Assembly: GCA_958295755.1 (NCBI GenBank)
Contig: OY282367.1
Coordinates: 62,001-126,000, forward strand
From: an uncultured Acidimicrobiales bacterium
Lineage (GTDB): Bacteria > Actinomycetota > Acidimicrobiia > Acidimicrobiales > Hopanoidiivorantaceae
DNA length: 64,000 nucleotides
Reading direction: 5' to 3'
Below are positions 34,331 to 42,626 of the stretch, piece after piece. Position 1 is the first letter of the stretch, and the number at the start of each line of letters is the position of its first letter. The position numbers and the translations under genes were made by a program. Under the pieces are notes generated by a model. That model saw only the letters and a program-made list of their open reading frames with translations, was not told the DNA's origin and ran no database searches.

Positions 34331-35338
34331 CTACCCCTTCACAGCCCCAGCCAGGATTCCCCGCACAAAGTATCGCTGCAAGCTGAAGAACACGGCCAGC
34401 GGCACGACCGTCTGCACAAATGCCCCTGCGGTTAAGACATTTTCTTTCAGACCGAATTCACCTGAGAGTGTGGCAATCTTGATAGTGGCAGGCCATTCGC
34501 TGGGTGCCGAACCTAGCATTGTGATGGCGATTAGATAGTCGTTGTATGTCCAGAGGAACTGAAAAATCGCAAATGCTGCCAGTACAGGCACAGAAAGAGG
34601 CAACACTAATCGCCAGAAAATTGTGAAATGGTCGGCTCCGTCTATGCGAGCAGCCTCAAAAATATCTTTAGGTAGGCTTGACAGGTAGTTGTGTAGCAAA
34701 AATATCGCAAATGGCATAGCAAAAGCCGTGTGTGTCAACCAAACAGCGTTGCTGGTGCCCACAAGCCCAACATCGGGGACAAGAGTTACGGTCTTATCCA
34801 AGCCGGGAAGGGTGACATGTGCGCCGTTGCTGAATAACTGCAGCAACGGAATAAGAGCCACCTGATTAGGAATAGCCAGCAGCGACACGGTGATGATGAA
34901 CAGCCACTCGCGCCCTCGAAATTCAATCCACGCAAAAGCATACGCCGCAAAGGCGGCAATAGCAATCGGTATAACCGTGGCAGGAATGGCGATGGCAAAA
35001 GAGTTGATGATGCCGTCCCAGAAGCCACCGTCTGCTTCTGTGCCGAAAATCTCTCTGTAGTTATTCAGCGTCAGTCCATCGAAATTGCCTCTAAAAAGAG
35101 TCCAGAAGGCAGATGTGCGCTGCATATCTCTATCGCGGAAGGAGTTAACGAACAAGCCGATAGTTGGTGTGGTCCAAAGAATCACGAGTATCCACAGCAC
35201 CCATGTGGGCACGCTACGCATGGTGTTGTAGACGATTTTGCCGACACCCTTTTCTTTCGAAGCATCGCCTGCTTTCGAGGTACCGCCTGTCGAAGAACTA
35301 GCAGGGGTAGTTGGTGGAGGTGAGTTTGTTGTGGTCAT
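34331..35338 (-). CDS. Sugar ABC importer permease (MalG-like)
   Basis: 335 aa. A 30-residue Ser/Thr/Pro-rich cytosolic leader precedes six helices. The EAA coupling loop is PKDIFEAARIDGADHFTIFWRLVLPLSVP, and the end reads FSLQRYFVRGILAGAVKG, the MalG/CUT1 hallmark. It overlaps the upstream permease gene by ATGA and pairs with it in the membrane. No ATPase gene is linked, so a shared MsmK/UgpC-type ATPase elsewhere is expected. Ends just beside the tRNA-Ser gene. Confidence 0.9.
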   Translation of the reverse strand: MTTTNSPPPTTPASSSTGGTSKAGDASKEKGVGKIVYNTMRSVPTWVLWILVILWTTPTIGLFVNSFRDRDMQRTSAFWTLFRGNFDGLTLNNYREIFGTEADGGFWDGIINSFAIAIPATVIPIAIAAFAAYAFAWIEFRGREWLFIITVSLLAIPNQVALIPLLQLFSNGAHVTLPGLDKTVTLVPDVGLVGTSNAVWLTHTAFAMPFAIFLLHNYLSSLPKDIFEAARIDGADHFTIFWRLVLPLSVPVLAAFAIFQFLWTYNDYLIAITMLGSAPSEWPATIKIATLSGEFGLKENVLTAGAFVQTVVPLAVFFSLQRYFVRGILAGAVKG

Positions 35339-37281
35339 GTCTCTAGTTTCTGCATTCGGCGGATGTTATAGAACATGATCGGCAACACCGAGATGAACAG
35401 CACTACAGCTAGTGCCGAACCCAAGCCAAAGTTAGATTCGGTGAAGGCTCGCTGCCACATGTCGCTAGCTAGCACCTGGGTGCCGAAGTTGCCGTTGGTC
35501 ATCACTTTCACGATGTCATACACCTTCATAACCAGCACGATTAGAGTGGTCACGACCACACCTATAGTAGTGGCAATCTGAGGAATGATTACCCGCCAGA
35601 AAATCTGCGTTTCGGTGGCTCCGTCCACTTTGGCTGCCTCTATGAACTCGCCTGGCACAGCTTTAATGGCAGCGGAGAAAATAACCATCGCAAAGCCTGT
35701 CTGAATCCAGATGAGGATGATCATCAGCCAAAGATTATTGAAAGGTATGTTTTGTAGGAACAAGATCGTGTCGGGGATAGTCTGCGTCACTTCTTGGCCG
35801 TCCACAAGGATCGTTCTGGTTTTGAACCCGCCGATTCCTGGGCCTATAAGTCTGTAGAACAAGTAGCCCACCAAACCTGCCCCGAGCAGTGAACTCAAAG
35901 CCATGTTTTTGGCTTTGGCGCGCCAAGAGATGCCTGCTAAAAGCAGAAGTACGGCAATCACGCCGATGAGCACTGCTATAGCCAGAATTCCCGTCCAAGA
36001 ATCGGTGGTGCTTAGTTCGCCAATTCCCACCCAGATAGAGTTAAAAACTCCTGTTTGCGGCTTGTTGGGTGGACGGGCGATATACATGTAACGCCAGATG
36101 ATGCTGGCACCTACGAAAGAAATCGCCATCGGCATAAAGATAAGCGATTTGGCCACACTTTCCATGCGAGTTCGATCTGCTAGCACGGCGATTACTAGCC
36201 CCAAGACAGTTGCCATGATGGACACGAAGAATACCCACCAGAGGTTGTTAATTATTGTTCCACGCAAGGTGGCGAACACGGCCATGGCAATGAGGAACCA
36301 AGCGATCACGAATGGCGAGATAGAACCGCCACTGGCGCGGGGGCGTCCATCTGGAGAGCGCAACCACTGCACCAGAACTACCACCAGAGAGAGCACAAGT
36401 AGCCCAGCACCCCACCAGACGAGACTGGAACCAAAGAAATTTCCCCAGTCGCTAAAATCCAAGCTATTTTCGTTGGTGAAGATGAAACCGTAGTTTTCTA
36501 AGCCGTTCCAGACGAGGTCGTTGAATCTTCCGTCTTCTTCCCTAGTTAGAAGCGAGAGATATATAGTGCGGGCAAGGGGGATTAACAACCCGAGCACAAC
36601 GAAAGCGAGGGCTGGAGCTAGGAAGATGTATTTTCGCGAACCAGCGTTTATCTTGATGCGCCCGGCGTTGTCGGGGATTTTGCTCATGCCTAGGCACACG
36701 CCCACTAGTGCCAAGCCAATGATGGCAGCTAAGTAAGATTCCCCCCTGTTACCGCTACCGAAATCAGCTCCTCCATAAGCCCCAAGCATCCAACCGATAG
36801 CCAAACCGATGAGTGCCCAACGTCCAGCCCTAAAGAAATCTTGTCTGATAGCCAAACCTAATGCGCCAAAAATCACTCCCGTGATGAGTGTCCAAGCTAT
36901 AGCAGTACCCCAATCCAGGGAAGGCAAGAAGTCAGATCGCCAAGCAGCACCTTGGATGATGCCGATAGCGGCCATTGACCCAGCAGCTGTCGCAAACCGT
37001 AACCTAGGCTCTTCGATCTCGCTCAGCACTCCGAAAACGATGCCGCCAGCGACCGCTCCGATAATTGGCCAGAAAATAAGCGTTGGGCCGACATCGCCTA
37101 ACAGCCGGTTACCGTCCAAGATGCCAAAATAGAGCAGTCCTATGAAAGCCCCCACAATCACATTGAAGAGACGCCAACGTTTAGTGGCTTGAGAGAAGAG
37201 ATAGTTGAGAACAACGAACATTACCCCACTCACACCGACTGCTAAGACGATGCGTATGAGAGTGGAGATAAGTCTGTCCAT
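35335..37281 (-). CDS. Enlarged sugar ABC importer permease (MalF-like)
   Basis: 648 aa, about twice the usual size. Residues 1-205 form an extra N-terminal block of about seven hydrophobic helices without known motif. The permease proper begins near AGSRKYIFLAPALAFVVLGL (about residue 217). It is interrupted by a further hydrophobic stretch and a long loop containing KTRTILVDGQEVTQTIPDTI. The EAA loop is PGEFIEAAKVDGATETQIFWRVIIPQ. Comparable long versions exist for alpha-glucoside-type transporters, but a helical N-terminal block of this length is unusual. Partner of the MalG-like protein. Confidence 0.85.
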   Translation of the reverse strand: MDRLISTLIRIVLAVGVSGVMFVVLNYLFSQATKRWRLFNVIVGAFIGLLYFGILDGNRLLGDVGPTLIFWPIIGAVAGGIVFGVLSEIEEPRLRFATAAGSMAAIGIIQGAAWRSDFLPSLDWGTAIAWTLITGVIFGALGLAIRQDFFRAGRWALIGLAIGWMLGAYGGADFGSGNRGESYLAAIIGLALVGVCLGMSKIPDNAGRIKINAGSRKYIFLAPALAFVVLGLLIPLARTIYLSLLTREEDGRFNDLVWNGLENYGFIFTNENSLDFSDWGNFFGSSLVWWGAGLLVLSLVVVLVQWLRSPDGRPRASGGSISPFVIAWFLIAMAVFATLRGTIINNLWWVFFVSIMATVLGLVIAVLADRTRMESVAKSLIFMPMAISFVGASIIWRYMYIARPPNKPQTGVFNSIWVGIGELSTTDSWTGILAIAVLIGVIAVLLLLAGISWRAKAKNMALSSLLGAGLVGYLFYRLIGPGIGGFKTRTILVDGQEVTQTIPDTILFLQNIPFNNLWLMIILIWIQTGFAMVIFSAAIKAVPGEFIEAAKVDGATETQIFWRVIIPQIATTIGVVVTTLIVLVMKVYDIVKVMTNGNFGTQVLASDMWQRAFTESNFGLGSALAVVLFISVLPIMFYNIRRMQKLET

Positions 37282-37435
37282 TATTTTGTTGCCCTAGTTT
37301 TTGTTGCCCTAGCCACTTCGGTTCCTAGCTACTTTTGCTAGCGGTGACAGCTACTGACGGCATTTGATGATATTAGCGCATTTAATGAGCGCGCGCGTAT
37401 GTGAGGCAATCTTCGCGTGTAGTGCCATCTTGCTT

Positions 37436-37475
37436 AAAAGCAAAAAGCGGAGCTAGCCCAAAGGCCAGCTCCGCT
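37436..37475 (-). terminator. Intrinsic terminator/attenuator after binding-protein gene
   Basis: On the minus strand AGCGGAGCTGGCC, loop TTTG, GGCTAGCTCCGCT (one mismatch) is followed by TTTTGCTTTT. It sits between the sugar-binding lipoprotein gene and the large permease gene, the usual place for lowering permease expression relative to the binding protein. Confidence 0.85.
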
Positions 37476-37499
37476 GATTGCTCATGAGAGGGAAATTTC

Positions 37500-38945
37500 C
37501 TAGGGCCAGGAAGCCTCAATGTCTGCCGTGGCTTCGGCAACCGTCTTCTCGCCGGTGACGGCTGAAGTGCCGTCTGTCCAGAAGGTACCTGCGCCAACTG
37601 CTGCTGGCATCAGGTCGGAAGCATCAAAGCGCGCCACATTAGCTGTGGCGAGGATGTTGATGAACGACTGCTCCAATGGGAGGTAGTTATCCATATCCTG
37701 TCCGATAGCAGCCGAGAGGAAGCCCGAGAGCGAGCCGCCATTTCTTCTCTGCTGTGACTTCTGACGCTCGTTGGCATATTCAGCGGTGGACATGTATTCC
37801 ATCACTGCCCATACTTCAGGAGCATCGCGGAAAGCAGATACTAGCGTGCCTGCTACTAGAGCGGGACGGTCTGTGGTGTTGAGCGATGGGAAGTAGAACA
37901 CATCCACGGCACCTTCTGACCCGTCTGCGTAGGGTGTGCCGTCAGGCATGAAGGCAGCAAAGAACGAGGCCTGGCGGTGCATCATGCAGTCGCCCTCCAC
38001 TAGGGGGTCGCCATTGGCCCCGAAGGGGGTTGAGGCGATAGAGCCACCAGAGGCAAACACAGCACCTTCGGTGTTCCAAAGGTCAAGCACTTCTTGCCAA
38101 ACTTCTTGCACTTCAGGCGAGTCAAAGGGTACCTCGTGATTCACCCACTGGTCGTAGAAGCTTGCAGGTTGGAAACGCAACATAAGGTCTTCAATCCAGT
38201 CGGTGAATGTCCAACCGGTTGCTGGTCCCGACTCAATGCCTACACACAGAGGTGTGTTGCCATCTGAAATCATCTGGGTCACGAGAGCTTTGAAATCAGC
38301 CCATGTCTCAGGCACTACATATCCATTTTCCTCGAACCTTGCGGGCAGATACCACACAAGCGACTTGAGGTCGGATTTGGTGGGGATGGAATGCTGCGTA
38401 CCGTCGGTAATACCGAACTGGTTCCACGCTGCTGGCCAGTTGGCTTGTGCAGCAGCAGCAATATTTTCAGGTAGCGGAAGAATCAATTCATCACGGAAAA
38501 AGTCGGCCGCTTTGCCTGGTTGCGGGAATACGGCAATATCAGGCGGGTTACCGGCTTGAGCCTGAATATTGATCTGGTCGGAGAAGTCGCGAGCCCCAGC
38601 ATATTCAATGTTTATTCCGGTTCTCTCAGCAAATACACTCAAAGTGTCTTCCATGCTGCCTTGCTCTTCTTCGGTGCTCTCAGGGCCGAACACTCTTACT
38701 GTCGTTCCTGAAAGATCCATAGATCGCCAGTCCACCGCCGGTGCCTGTGCGGTAGGTGCCATGGTCGTGGTGGGTGCCATGGTTGAGGCCGGTGCCATGC
38801 TAGTTGAGGCTGGTGCCGCAGTGTCTGTCGGTGCCGCAGTGGTGGTTGTGTCGCTACTGCTGTCGTCATCGCTCCCACAAGCTGCTGCGATTAGCGCAAG
38901 CGAGAACAAGCTGGCCAAGATTAGCCAGAGTTTTCTTGATTTCAT
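37500..38945 (-). CDS. Sugar ABC substrate-binding lipoprotein (family 1)
   Basis: 481 aa. Lipobox LIAAAC with GSDDDSSSD after it, an Ala/Thr/Met/Pro linker (about residues 36-70), then a family-1 solute-binding fold: GTTVRVFGPESTEEEQGSME, GNPPDIAVFPQPGKAADFF, HSIPTKSDLKSLVWYLPARF and a Trp-rich C-terminal lobe. Resembles alpha-glucoside-binding AglE-type proteins. An AGGAGAC site precedes the ATG. Delivers sugar to the two permeases downstream, from which it is separated by a terminator. Confidence 0.9.
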   Translation of the reverse strand: MKSRKLWLILASLFSLALIAAACGSDDDSSSDTTTTAAPTDTAAPASTSMAPASTMAPTTTMAPTAQAPAVDWRSMDLSGTTVRVFGPESTEEEQGSMEDTLSVFAERTGINIEYAGARDFSDQINIQAQAGNPPDIAVFPQPGKAADFFRDELILPLPENIAAAAQANWPAAWNQFGITDGTQHSIPTKSDLKSLVWYLPARFEENGYVVPETWADFKALVTQMISDGNTPLCVGIESGPATGWTFTDWIEDLMLRFQPASFYDQWVNHEVPFDSPEVQEVWQEVLDLWNTEGAVFASGGSIASTPFGANGDPLVEGDCMMHRQASFFAAFMPDGTPYADGSEGAVDVFYFPSLNTTDRPALVAGTLVSAFRDAPEVWAVMEYMSTAEYANERQKSQQRRNGGSLSGFLSAAIGQDMDNYLPLEQSFINILATANVARFDASDLMPAAVGAGTFWTDGTSAVTGEKTVAEATADIEASWP

Positions 38946-39094
38946 TGGTTTTTGTCTCCTAGTTGATTTTTGGTTTTCTATCTTTGTATCTTAATCTATA
39001 TCGTGCTAACTCATAATAGTCTAACGGGCTTTTACGCGTTTGCCTTTCCCATACCAGAGGTTACTCCAGCGAGCAGCAGGTTGTCAATAGCTAC

Positions 39095-39337
39095 CTAGCT
39101 ATGTCGTCGCACTACTACAACCAGCCAAACTACGCCAGCTAGAAGGACAGCACCAGTGATGCTTGTAGCAGCAAGTCGTTCAGTGGTACCTATTCCTCCT
39201 CTGATTTGGCTGTATCCGATGACGACACCAAAAAGAGCAAGTGTAAAGATTATGCCACCAGCAATTCCCAGAAGTGTGCCCCAGAGCCGAGATTGCAGAA
39301 TATGTGACAACCTCTCTTTCGAAATTTTTTGGGGCAT
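39095..39337 (-). CDS. Small two-helix membrane protein
   Basis: 80 aa from ATG 39337. A charged N-terminus, first helix LLGIAGGIIFTLALFGVVIGY, a short loop, second helix ITGAVLLAGVVWLVVVV and a basic end RRHS. Lies 34 nt after the upstream NMT1-type binding-protein gene on the same strand. No family recognised. Confidence 0.5.
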   Translation of the reverse strand: MPQKISKERLSHILQSRLWGTLLGIAGGIIFTLALFGVVIGYSQIRGGIGTTERLAATSITGAVLLAGVVWLVVVVRRHS

Positions 39338-39371
39338 CACCTGGAAAGGTAGCTATGTGAGCGAATTGTGA

Positions 39372-40580
39372 CTAGTTACCGCCTTCGATTAGGGTGACGG
39401 TGCTTCGTTGCCAGCTAGAGCCAACCACATCCACGCCGTCGGCACGGAGGTTGTCTAGGGCTTCGGATACGATGTCATTGGTGAAGGCACCCGCGGTGGG
39501 TTCTGACTGGAGTATGCCTTCAGCGACAGCCACATCTATGGTCTGATCCCAGAGGGCTTGGTCAATTGTGCCGATGCCATTCGGGGAGGGCCAGATGAGT
39601 CCGTTGATCTCGTTGAGCTGCCAGGTCTGGTGTGAACGACCGAGTGTCGGTGCGTTGTCGAGCACGACTTCTACACATTCCTCAGCGTTATCGCGACACC
39701 ATACCCAGCCCATGATTGAGCCTTGAACGAATCTCACAGCAGTATCACGATAGGCAGGGTCGTCTGCCAGCCTGTCGGCGTCGGCCCAGATGGCATCTTG
39801 CAGCATGGCAGTGCCTTCATCATTCCAGTTGATGATGTTCATATCTGAAGGTTGATATAGCTCGCCGGTGTCAGGGTTCTCTGTCTCCAACACTTGGGCA
39901 TACTCGTTGTAGATCATCGCTTGAGCAGCGTCAATATCGCCATTCAGCAGGGCAGTCATGTCAAAGGCTTGCTGTATGAGTTCAACATCGTTGCTAGGGT
40001 CAAGTCCATTGCGCCGCAAACCTGCCAATAGCTCAAATTCGTTACCGAAGCCCCAGTTGCCGACTTTTTTGCCTTCAAGGTCGGTGACTGAGTCAATCCC
40101 AGAATCGGCTAAGGCTACTTGCAGGGTGCCACTGCGCTGGAAGATCTGGCCGATATTGGTCACATTCACACCCTCCTCGCGTGGCACTAGTCCGCGTGGT
40201 ACCCACGAGATGGCAAAGTCTGCGCCACCAGAGTCCAAGACGGTGATAGGCACAATCTCAACAGCTCCTTGGATGATTTCTACATCCAGTCCGAGATCTT
40301 CATAGAAGCCTTGGTCGACAGCTGCGTAATAGCCAGCGAATTGGGCCTGAGTGAACCATTGCAGCTGCAGTCTGACTGGAGTCATTTGCATTGGCTCGGC
40401 CGTGGTCGCGGCTGGTGCTGCAGTGGTAGTGGCAGCCGGTGCCGCTGTCGTGGCAACCGGTGCCGCTGTCGTTGTAGTTGTGTCGTCGTTGCTGTCGTCG
40501 TCATCGCTACCGCAGGCTGCTGCGATTAAACCTAACGACAGAATGGCGACCATTACAAGTCGGAATGGGCGTTTTTTCAT
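39372..40580 (-). CDS. NMT1/THI5-type ABC substrate-binding lipoprotein
   Basis: 402 aa. Lipobox LIAAAC, GSDDDDSND, an Ala/Thr linker with repeated TTAAPVA-type units to about residue 66, then the NMT1/SsuA fold: VRLQLQWFTQAQFAGYYAAV, GFYEDLGLDVEIIQG, GADFAISWVPRGL and LEGKKVGNWGFGNEFELL. QWFTQAQFAGYY is typical of the branch that binds thiamine-pyrimidine or riboflavin-like aromatic ligands (RibY/ThiY). TAGGAGATAATC precedes the ATG. No permease or ATPase is linked; the SsuBC/TauBC-like components at 49346-51892 are the nearest possible partners. Confidence 0.87.
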   Translation of the reverse strand: MKKRPFRLVMVAILSLGLIAAACGSDDDDSNDDTTTTTAAPVATTAAPAATTTAAPAATTAEPMQMTPVRLQLQWFTQAQFAGYYAAVDQGFYEDLGLDVEIIQGAVEIVPITVLDSGGADFAISWVPRGLVPREEGVNVTNIGQIFQRSGTLQVALADSGIDSVTDLEGKKVGNWGFGNEFELLAGLRRNGLDPSNDVELIQQAFDMTALLNGDIDAAQAMIYNEYAQVLETENPDTGELYQPSDMNIINWNDEGTAMLQDAIWADADRLADDPAYRDTAVRFVQGSIMGWVWCRDNAEECVEVVLDNAPTLGRSHQTWQLNEINGLIWPSPNGIGTIDQALWDQTIDVAVAEGILQSEPTAGAFTNDIVSEALDNLRADGVDVVGSSWQRSTVTLIEGGN

Positions 40581-40883
40581 GATTATCTCCTAGTAAAGGC
40601 TTTATTGGTGATAGTTGAGCTATCTGTTATTACTATAGCTCTCTGGTTGAGATAAGTTGTCAGTTTACAACCGCACCGAGCAACACAGCCAACCTAGAGA
40701 GGTATGGGCTATACAACCAAGCTGTTATACAGACAAGCTTAGTAAGCTGGCAAGCATGGGACAGCCAGTGACAGTCGTAGAAAGGCACGCCAGACTTCAA
40801 GCCATCATAGTCAAACTAAAGGAGTGAGTGTTAGTGTTATATTGGGTATGGAGAATTGTCCATAAATCTAAAGGAGATCATTC
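40581..40883. other. Divergent intergenic region
   Basis: Contains, on the minus strand, a TATAGT (40632-40637) that may be the -10 for the NMT1-type gene, and on the plus strand a 50-bp copy of the start of the NifU-N-like gene (40742-40791). Reading on from that copied ATG gives a 23-codon frame ending in TGA near 40828. No other gene is seen. Confidence 0.5.
40742..40791 (+). repeat. 50-bp direct repeat, upstream copy
   Basis: Identical over 50 bp to 41367-41416, including the ATG and first codons (MGQPVTVVERHA) of the NifU-N-like gene. The two copies lie 625 bp apart and flank the DUF2442 gene. Confidence 0.97.
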
Positions 40884-41198
40884 ATGAAAGCCGTTTGTGC
40901 GGGATATACAGATCTGCTTGAAGTCTCATCTATTGAAGCATCTGTTCAGAATCTGTGGGTATATGTCAAATTTTCGGATGGCACGCAGGGGCTAGTGGAC
41001 ATGTCTGAGTTAGCTTGGATGCCTGTTTTTTCTTCTTGGAAAGATGGCGAGTTCGACAAGGTGTGGCTTGATGACGGTATACCATGCTGGGGCGAGGGCA
41101 ATCATGTCGGACCCGAGTGGATGCGTGAGCGGTTACAACCGATGAAATATGATGACTGGAAGGGTGTCCACAGACTAGCTACTGCTTCGGCTGTTTGA
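40884..41198 (+). CDS. DUF2442 domain protein
   Basis: 104 aa. Recognised by VKFSDGTQGLVDMSELAW, the FDKVWLDDGIPCWGEGNHVGPEWM segment and the overall length, typical of DUF2442 proteins, which often sit beside toxin-like DUF4160 genes. No DUF4160 partner is visible here. AAAGGAG precedes the ATG. The gene lies between two copies of a 50-bp direct repeat, suggesting the block was inserted or duplicated locally. Confidence 0.75.
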   Translation: MKAVCAGYTDLLEVSSIEASVQNLWVYVKFSDGTQGLVDMSELAWMPVFSSWKDGEFDKVWLDDGIPCWGEGNHVGPEWMRERLQPMKYDDWKGVHRLATASAV

Positions 41199-41366
41199 GA
41201 AATCAGCCATCTATGGCATCTGTTTGCATTTTTCCAAGCGGGACTAGAATCTACCTGTTTCAAGAAACAAGGCATGGGTGAGTGCTTTTCCCCATAGTTT
41301 GGACGCAAAGAGTTTTGAACTACCGCGCCGATGCTTGTGGGATGGTAGTGCGGGCTTTAAAAGATT

Positions 41367-41416
41367 GTAAGCTGGCAAGCATGGGACAGCCAGTGACAGT
41401 CGTAGAAAGGCACGCC
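41367..41416 (+). repeat. 50-bp direct repeat, downstream copy
   Basis: The functional copy: covers the 14 bases before the ATG and the first 12 codons of the NifU-N-like gene. Confidence 0.97.
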
Positions 41417-41668
41417 TCACAACGGGGTGTGGTGCGGTTTGAAGCTAATCGCTCCATCACGGGCATGGGGCATCTTCACTATGCTTCGGCCGCAGATGCT
41501 GCAGAAGATACCCCTCCCGACCTCCTAGCCCGCACGCTATTTGAACGAGGCGGTATAGACGGCATCCACATCAACAGCAACATCATCACTATTGATCTAG
41601 CCAAAGGTGCAGATGCCGAAGGAATAAAAGAGGTAATAGAGTCGCTGTTTCTTCACTACCGTTCTTAG
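41381..41668 (+). CDS. NifU N-terminal (Nfu_N)-like protein
   Basis: 95 aa from ATG 41381. GVVRFEANRSITGMGHLHY, LLARTLFERGGIDGIHINSN and IITIDLAKGADAEGIKEVIE follow the Nfu_N pattern (an LFxxxGV core followed by ITVxxxxxxDW-like). The domain lacks the CxxC of the C-terminal NifU domain, so it does not bind a cluster on its own in a known way. The open frame extends upstream to 41282 but that part covers a duplicated region and is probably not translated. Its 5' end exists a second time 625 bp upstream. Confidence 0.7.
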   Translation: MGQPVTVVERHASQRGVVRFEANRSITGMGHLHYASAADAAEDTPPDLLARTLFERGGIDGIHINSNIITIDLAKGADAEGIKEVIESLFLHYRS

Positions 41669-41678
41669 CGACACCGCA

Positions 41679-41768
41679 ATGAGCACCCGCCTTCTCCTAT
41701 GGCTCTCTCTAGCCACAGGTCTATTAATCCTTCTAGCCTTCACCGTCCAAGTGCTAATCGCCCGCTGA
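41679..41768 (+). CDS. Possible 29-aa single-helix membrane peptide
   Basis: ATG-initiated frame, 11 nt after the NifU-N-like stop. The peptide is almost entirely one hydrophobic helix (LLLWLSLATGLLILLAFTVQ) with short polar ends. No clear ribosome site. Plausible small membrane peptide; unproven. Confidence 0.3.
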   Translation: MSTRLLLWLSLATGLLILLAFTVQVLIAR

Positions 41769-41803
41769 CATAGTTGGCACAGATTAGACATTAAGGAGCA
41801 GCT

Positions 41804-42574
41804 ATGGCTTTTGAACTTGAACGACTTGACGGGACGGGCATTCGTGTACTTACGCCTTTTGATGAGGAATATCCGCAGACTTGGCTAGACCGCCTCAACC
41901 GAAAAGCTCCGCCGGTTCTCTATACAGCAGGCGTGGCTGATCTGCTCAACCAGTCTTGCATCGGAGTTGTCGGGAGCCGTGATGTTTCATCAAAAGGTAA
42001 GGAGGTAGCTCAAGAAGTTGCTGAGCGAGTAGCCAGCCTGGGTATGACCCTGGCTTCTGGTGGGGCGCGAGGTGTAGATCAACTGTCTATGAATGCCACC
42101 TTCCAAGCAGGTGGTAGCGTGGTCGGCATTCTCGCCGAGTCGCTTGCTCACAAAATCAAAAAGTCAGATGTCCGACAAGCCATTTTCGAAGGACAGACGG
42201 TTATGTGCACCCCATACAACCCAAATTCTCCATTTAGCATTGGCAATGCTATGGGGCGCAACAAGCTTATCTACGCCCTGTCAGAGTTAACGCTTATTGT
42301 GGCTTGTGAGCCAAATAAAGGTGGCACATGGTCGGGGGCTGTGGAGGCACTCAAAGGGAACTTCGGACGTGTCGCCGTGTGGCAAGGACCTGGATCAGGG
42401 ACAGGCAATGCCCAATTGGCAGAAATGGGTGCTATTCCAGTTTTGTCCATAGACGAATTGGAAAGTTCTATACTTGAACCTGAAGAACTTGAACCTGAAG
42501 AATCAGACGCCACAATAAAATCAGGCACCACAATCTCAAAGGAGCAACTTCTTCCTTTTGAGTCGGTCGCTTAG
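41804..42574 (+). CDS. DprA/Smf-like nucleotide-binding (SLOG) protein
   Basis: 256 aa. Starts with a short segment ending YPQTWLDRLNRKAPPVLYTAG, then the DprA Rossmann core: CIGVVGSRDVSSKGKEVAQE, LASGGARGVDQLSMNATFQAG, SVVGILAES and GNAMGRNKLIYALSELTLIV. The RxxR-type ssDNA-binding loops are similar to DprA, but the N-terminal SAM and C-terminal winged-helix domains of full-length DprA are absent. The acidic tail contains a duplicated LEPEE unit (15-bp repeat). AAGGAGCAGCT supports the ATG. Shortened DprA-like proteins occur in uptake and defence contexts; role here is unknown. Confidence 0.8.
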   Translation: MAFELERLDGTGIRVLTPFDEEYPQTWLDRLNRKAPPVLYTAGVADLLNQSCIGVVGSRDVSSKGKEVAQEVAERVASLGMTLASGGARGVDQLSMNATFQAGGSVVGILAESLAHKIKKSDVRQAIFEGQTVMCTPYNPNSPFSIGNAMGRNKLIYALSELTLIVACEPNKGGTWSGAVEALKGNFGRVAVWQGPGSGTGNAQLAEMGAIPVLSIDELESSILEPEELEPEESDATIKSGTTISKEQLLPFESVA

Positions 42575-42626
42575 TTGCGACTTAGAAGTCGGCTAATGAA
42601 CTGGCTAATCAACTAGGCCAAATTAA

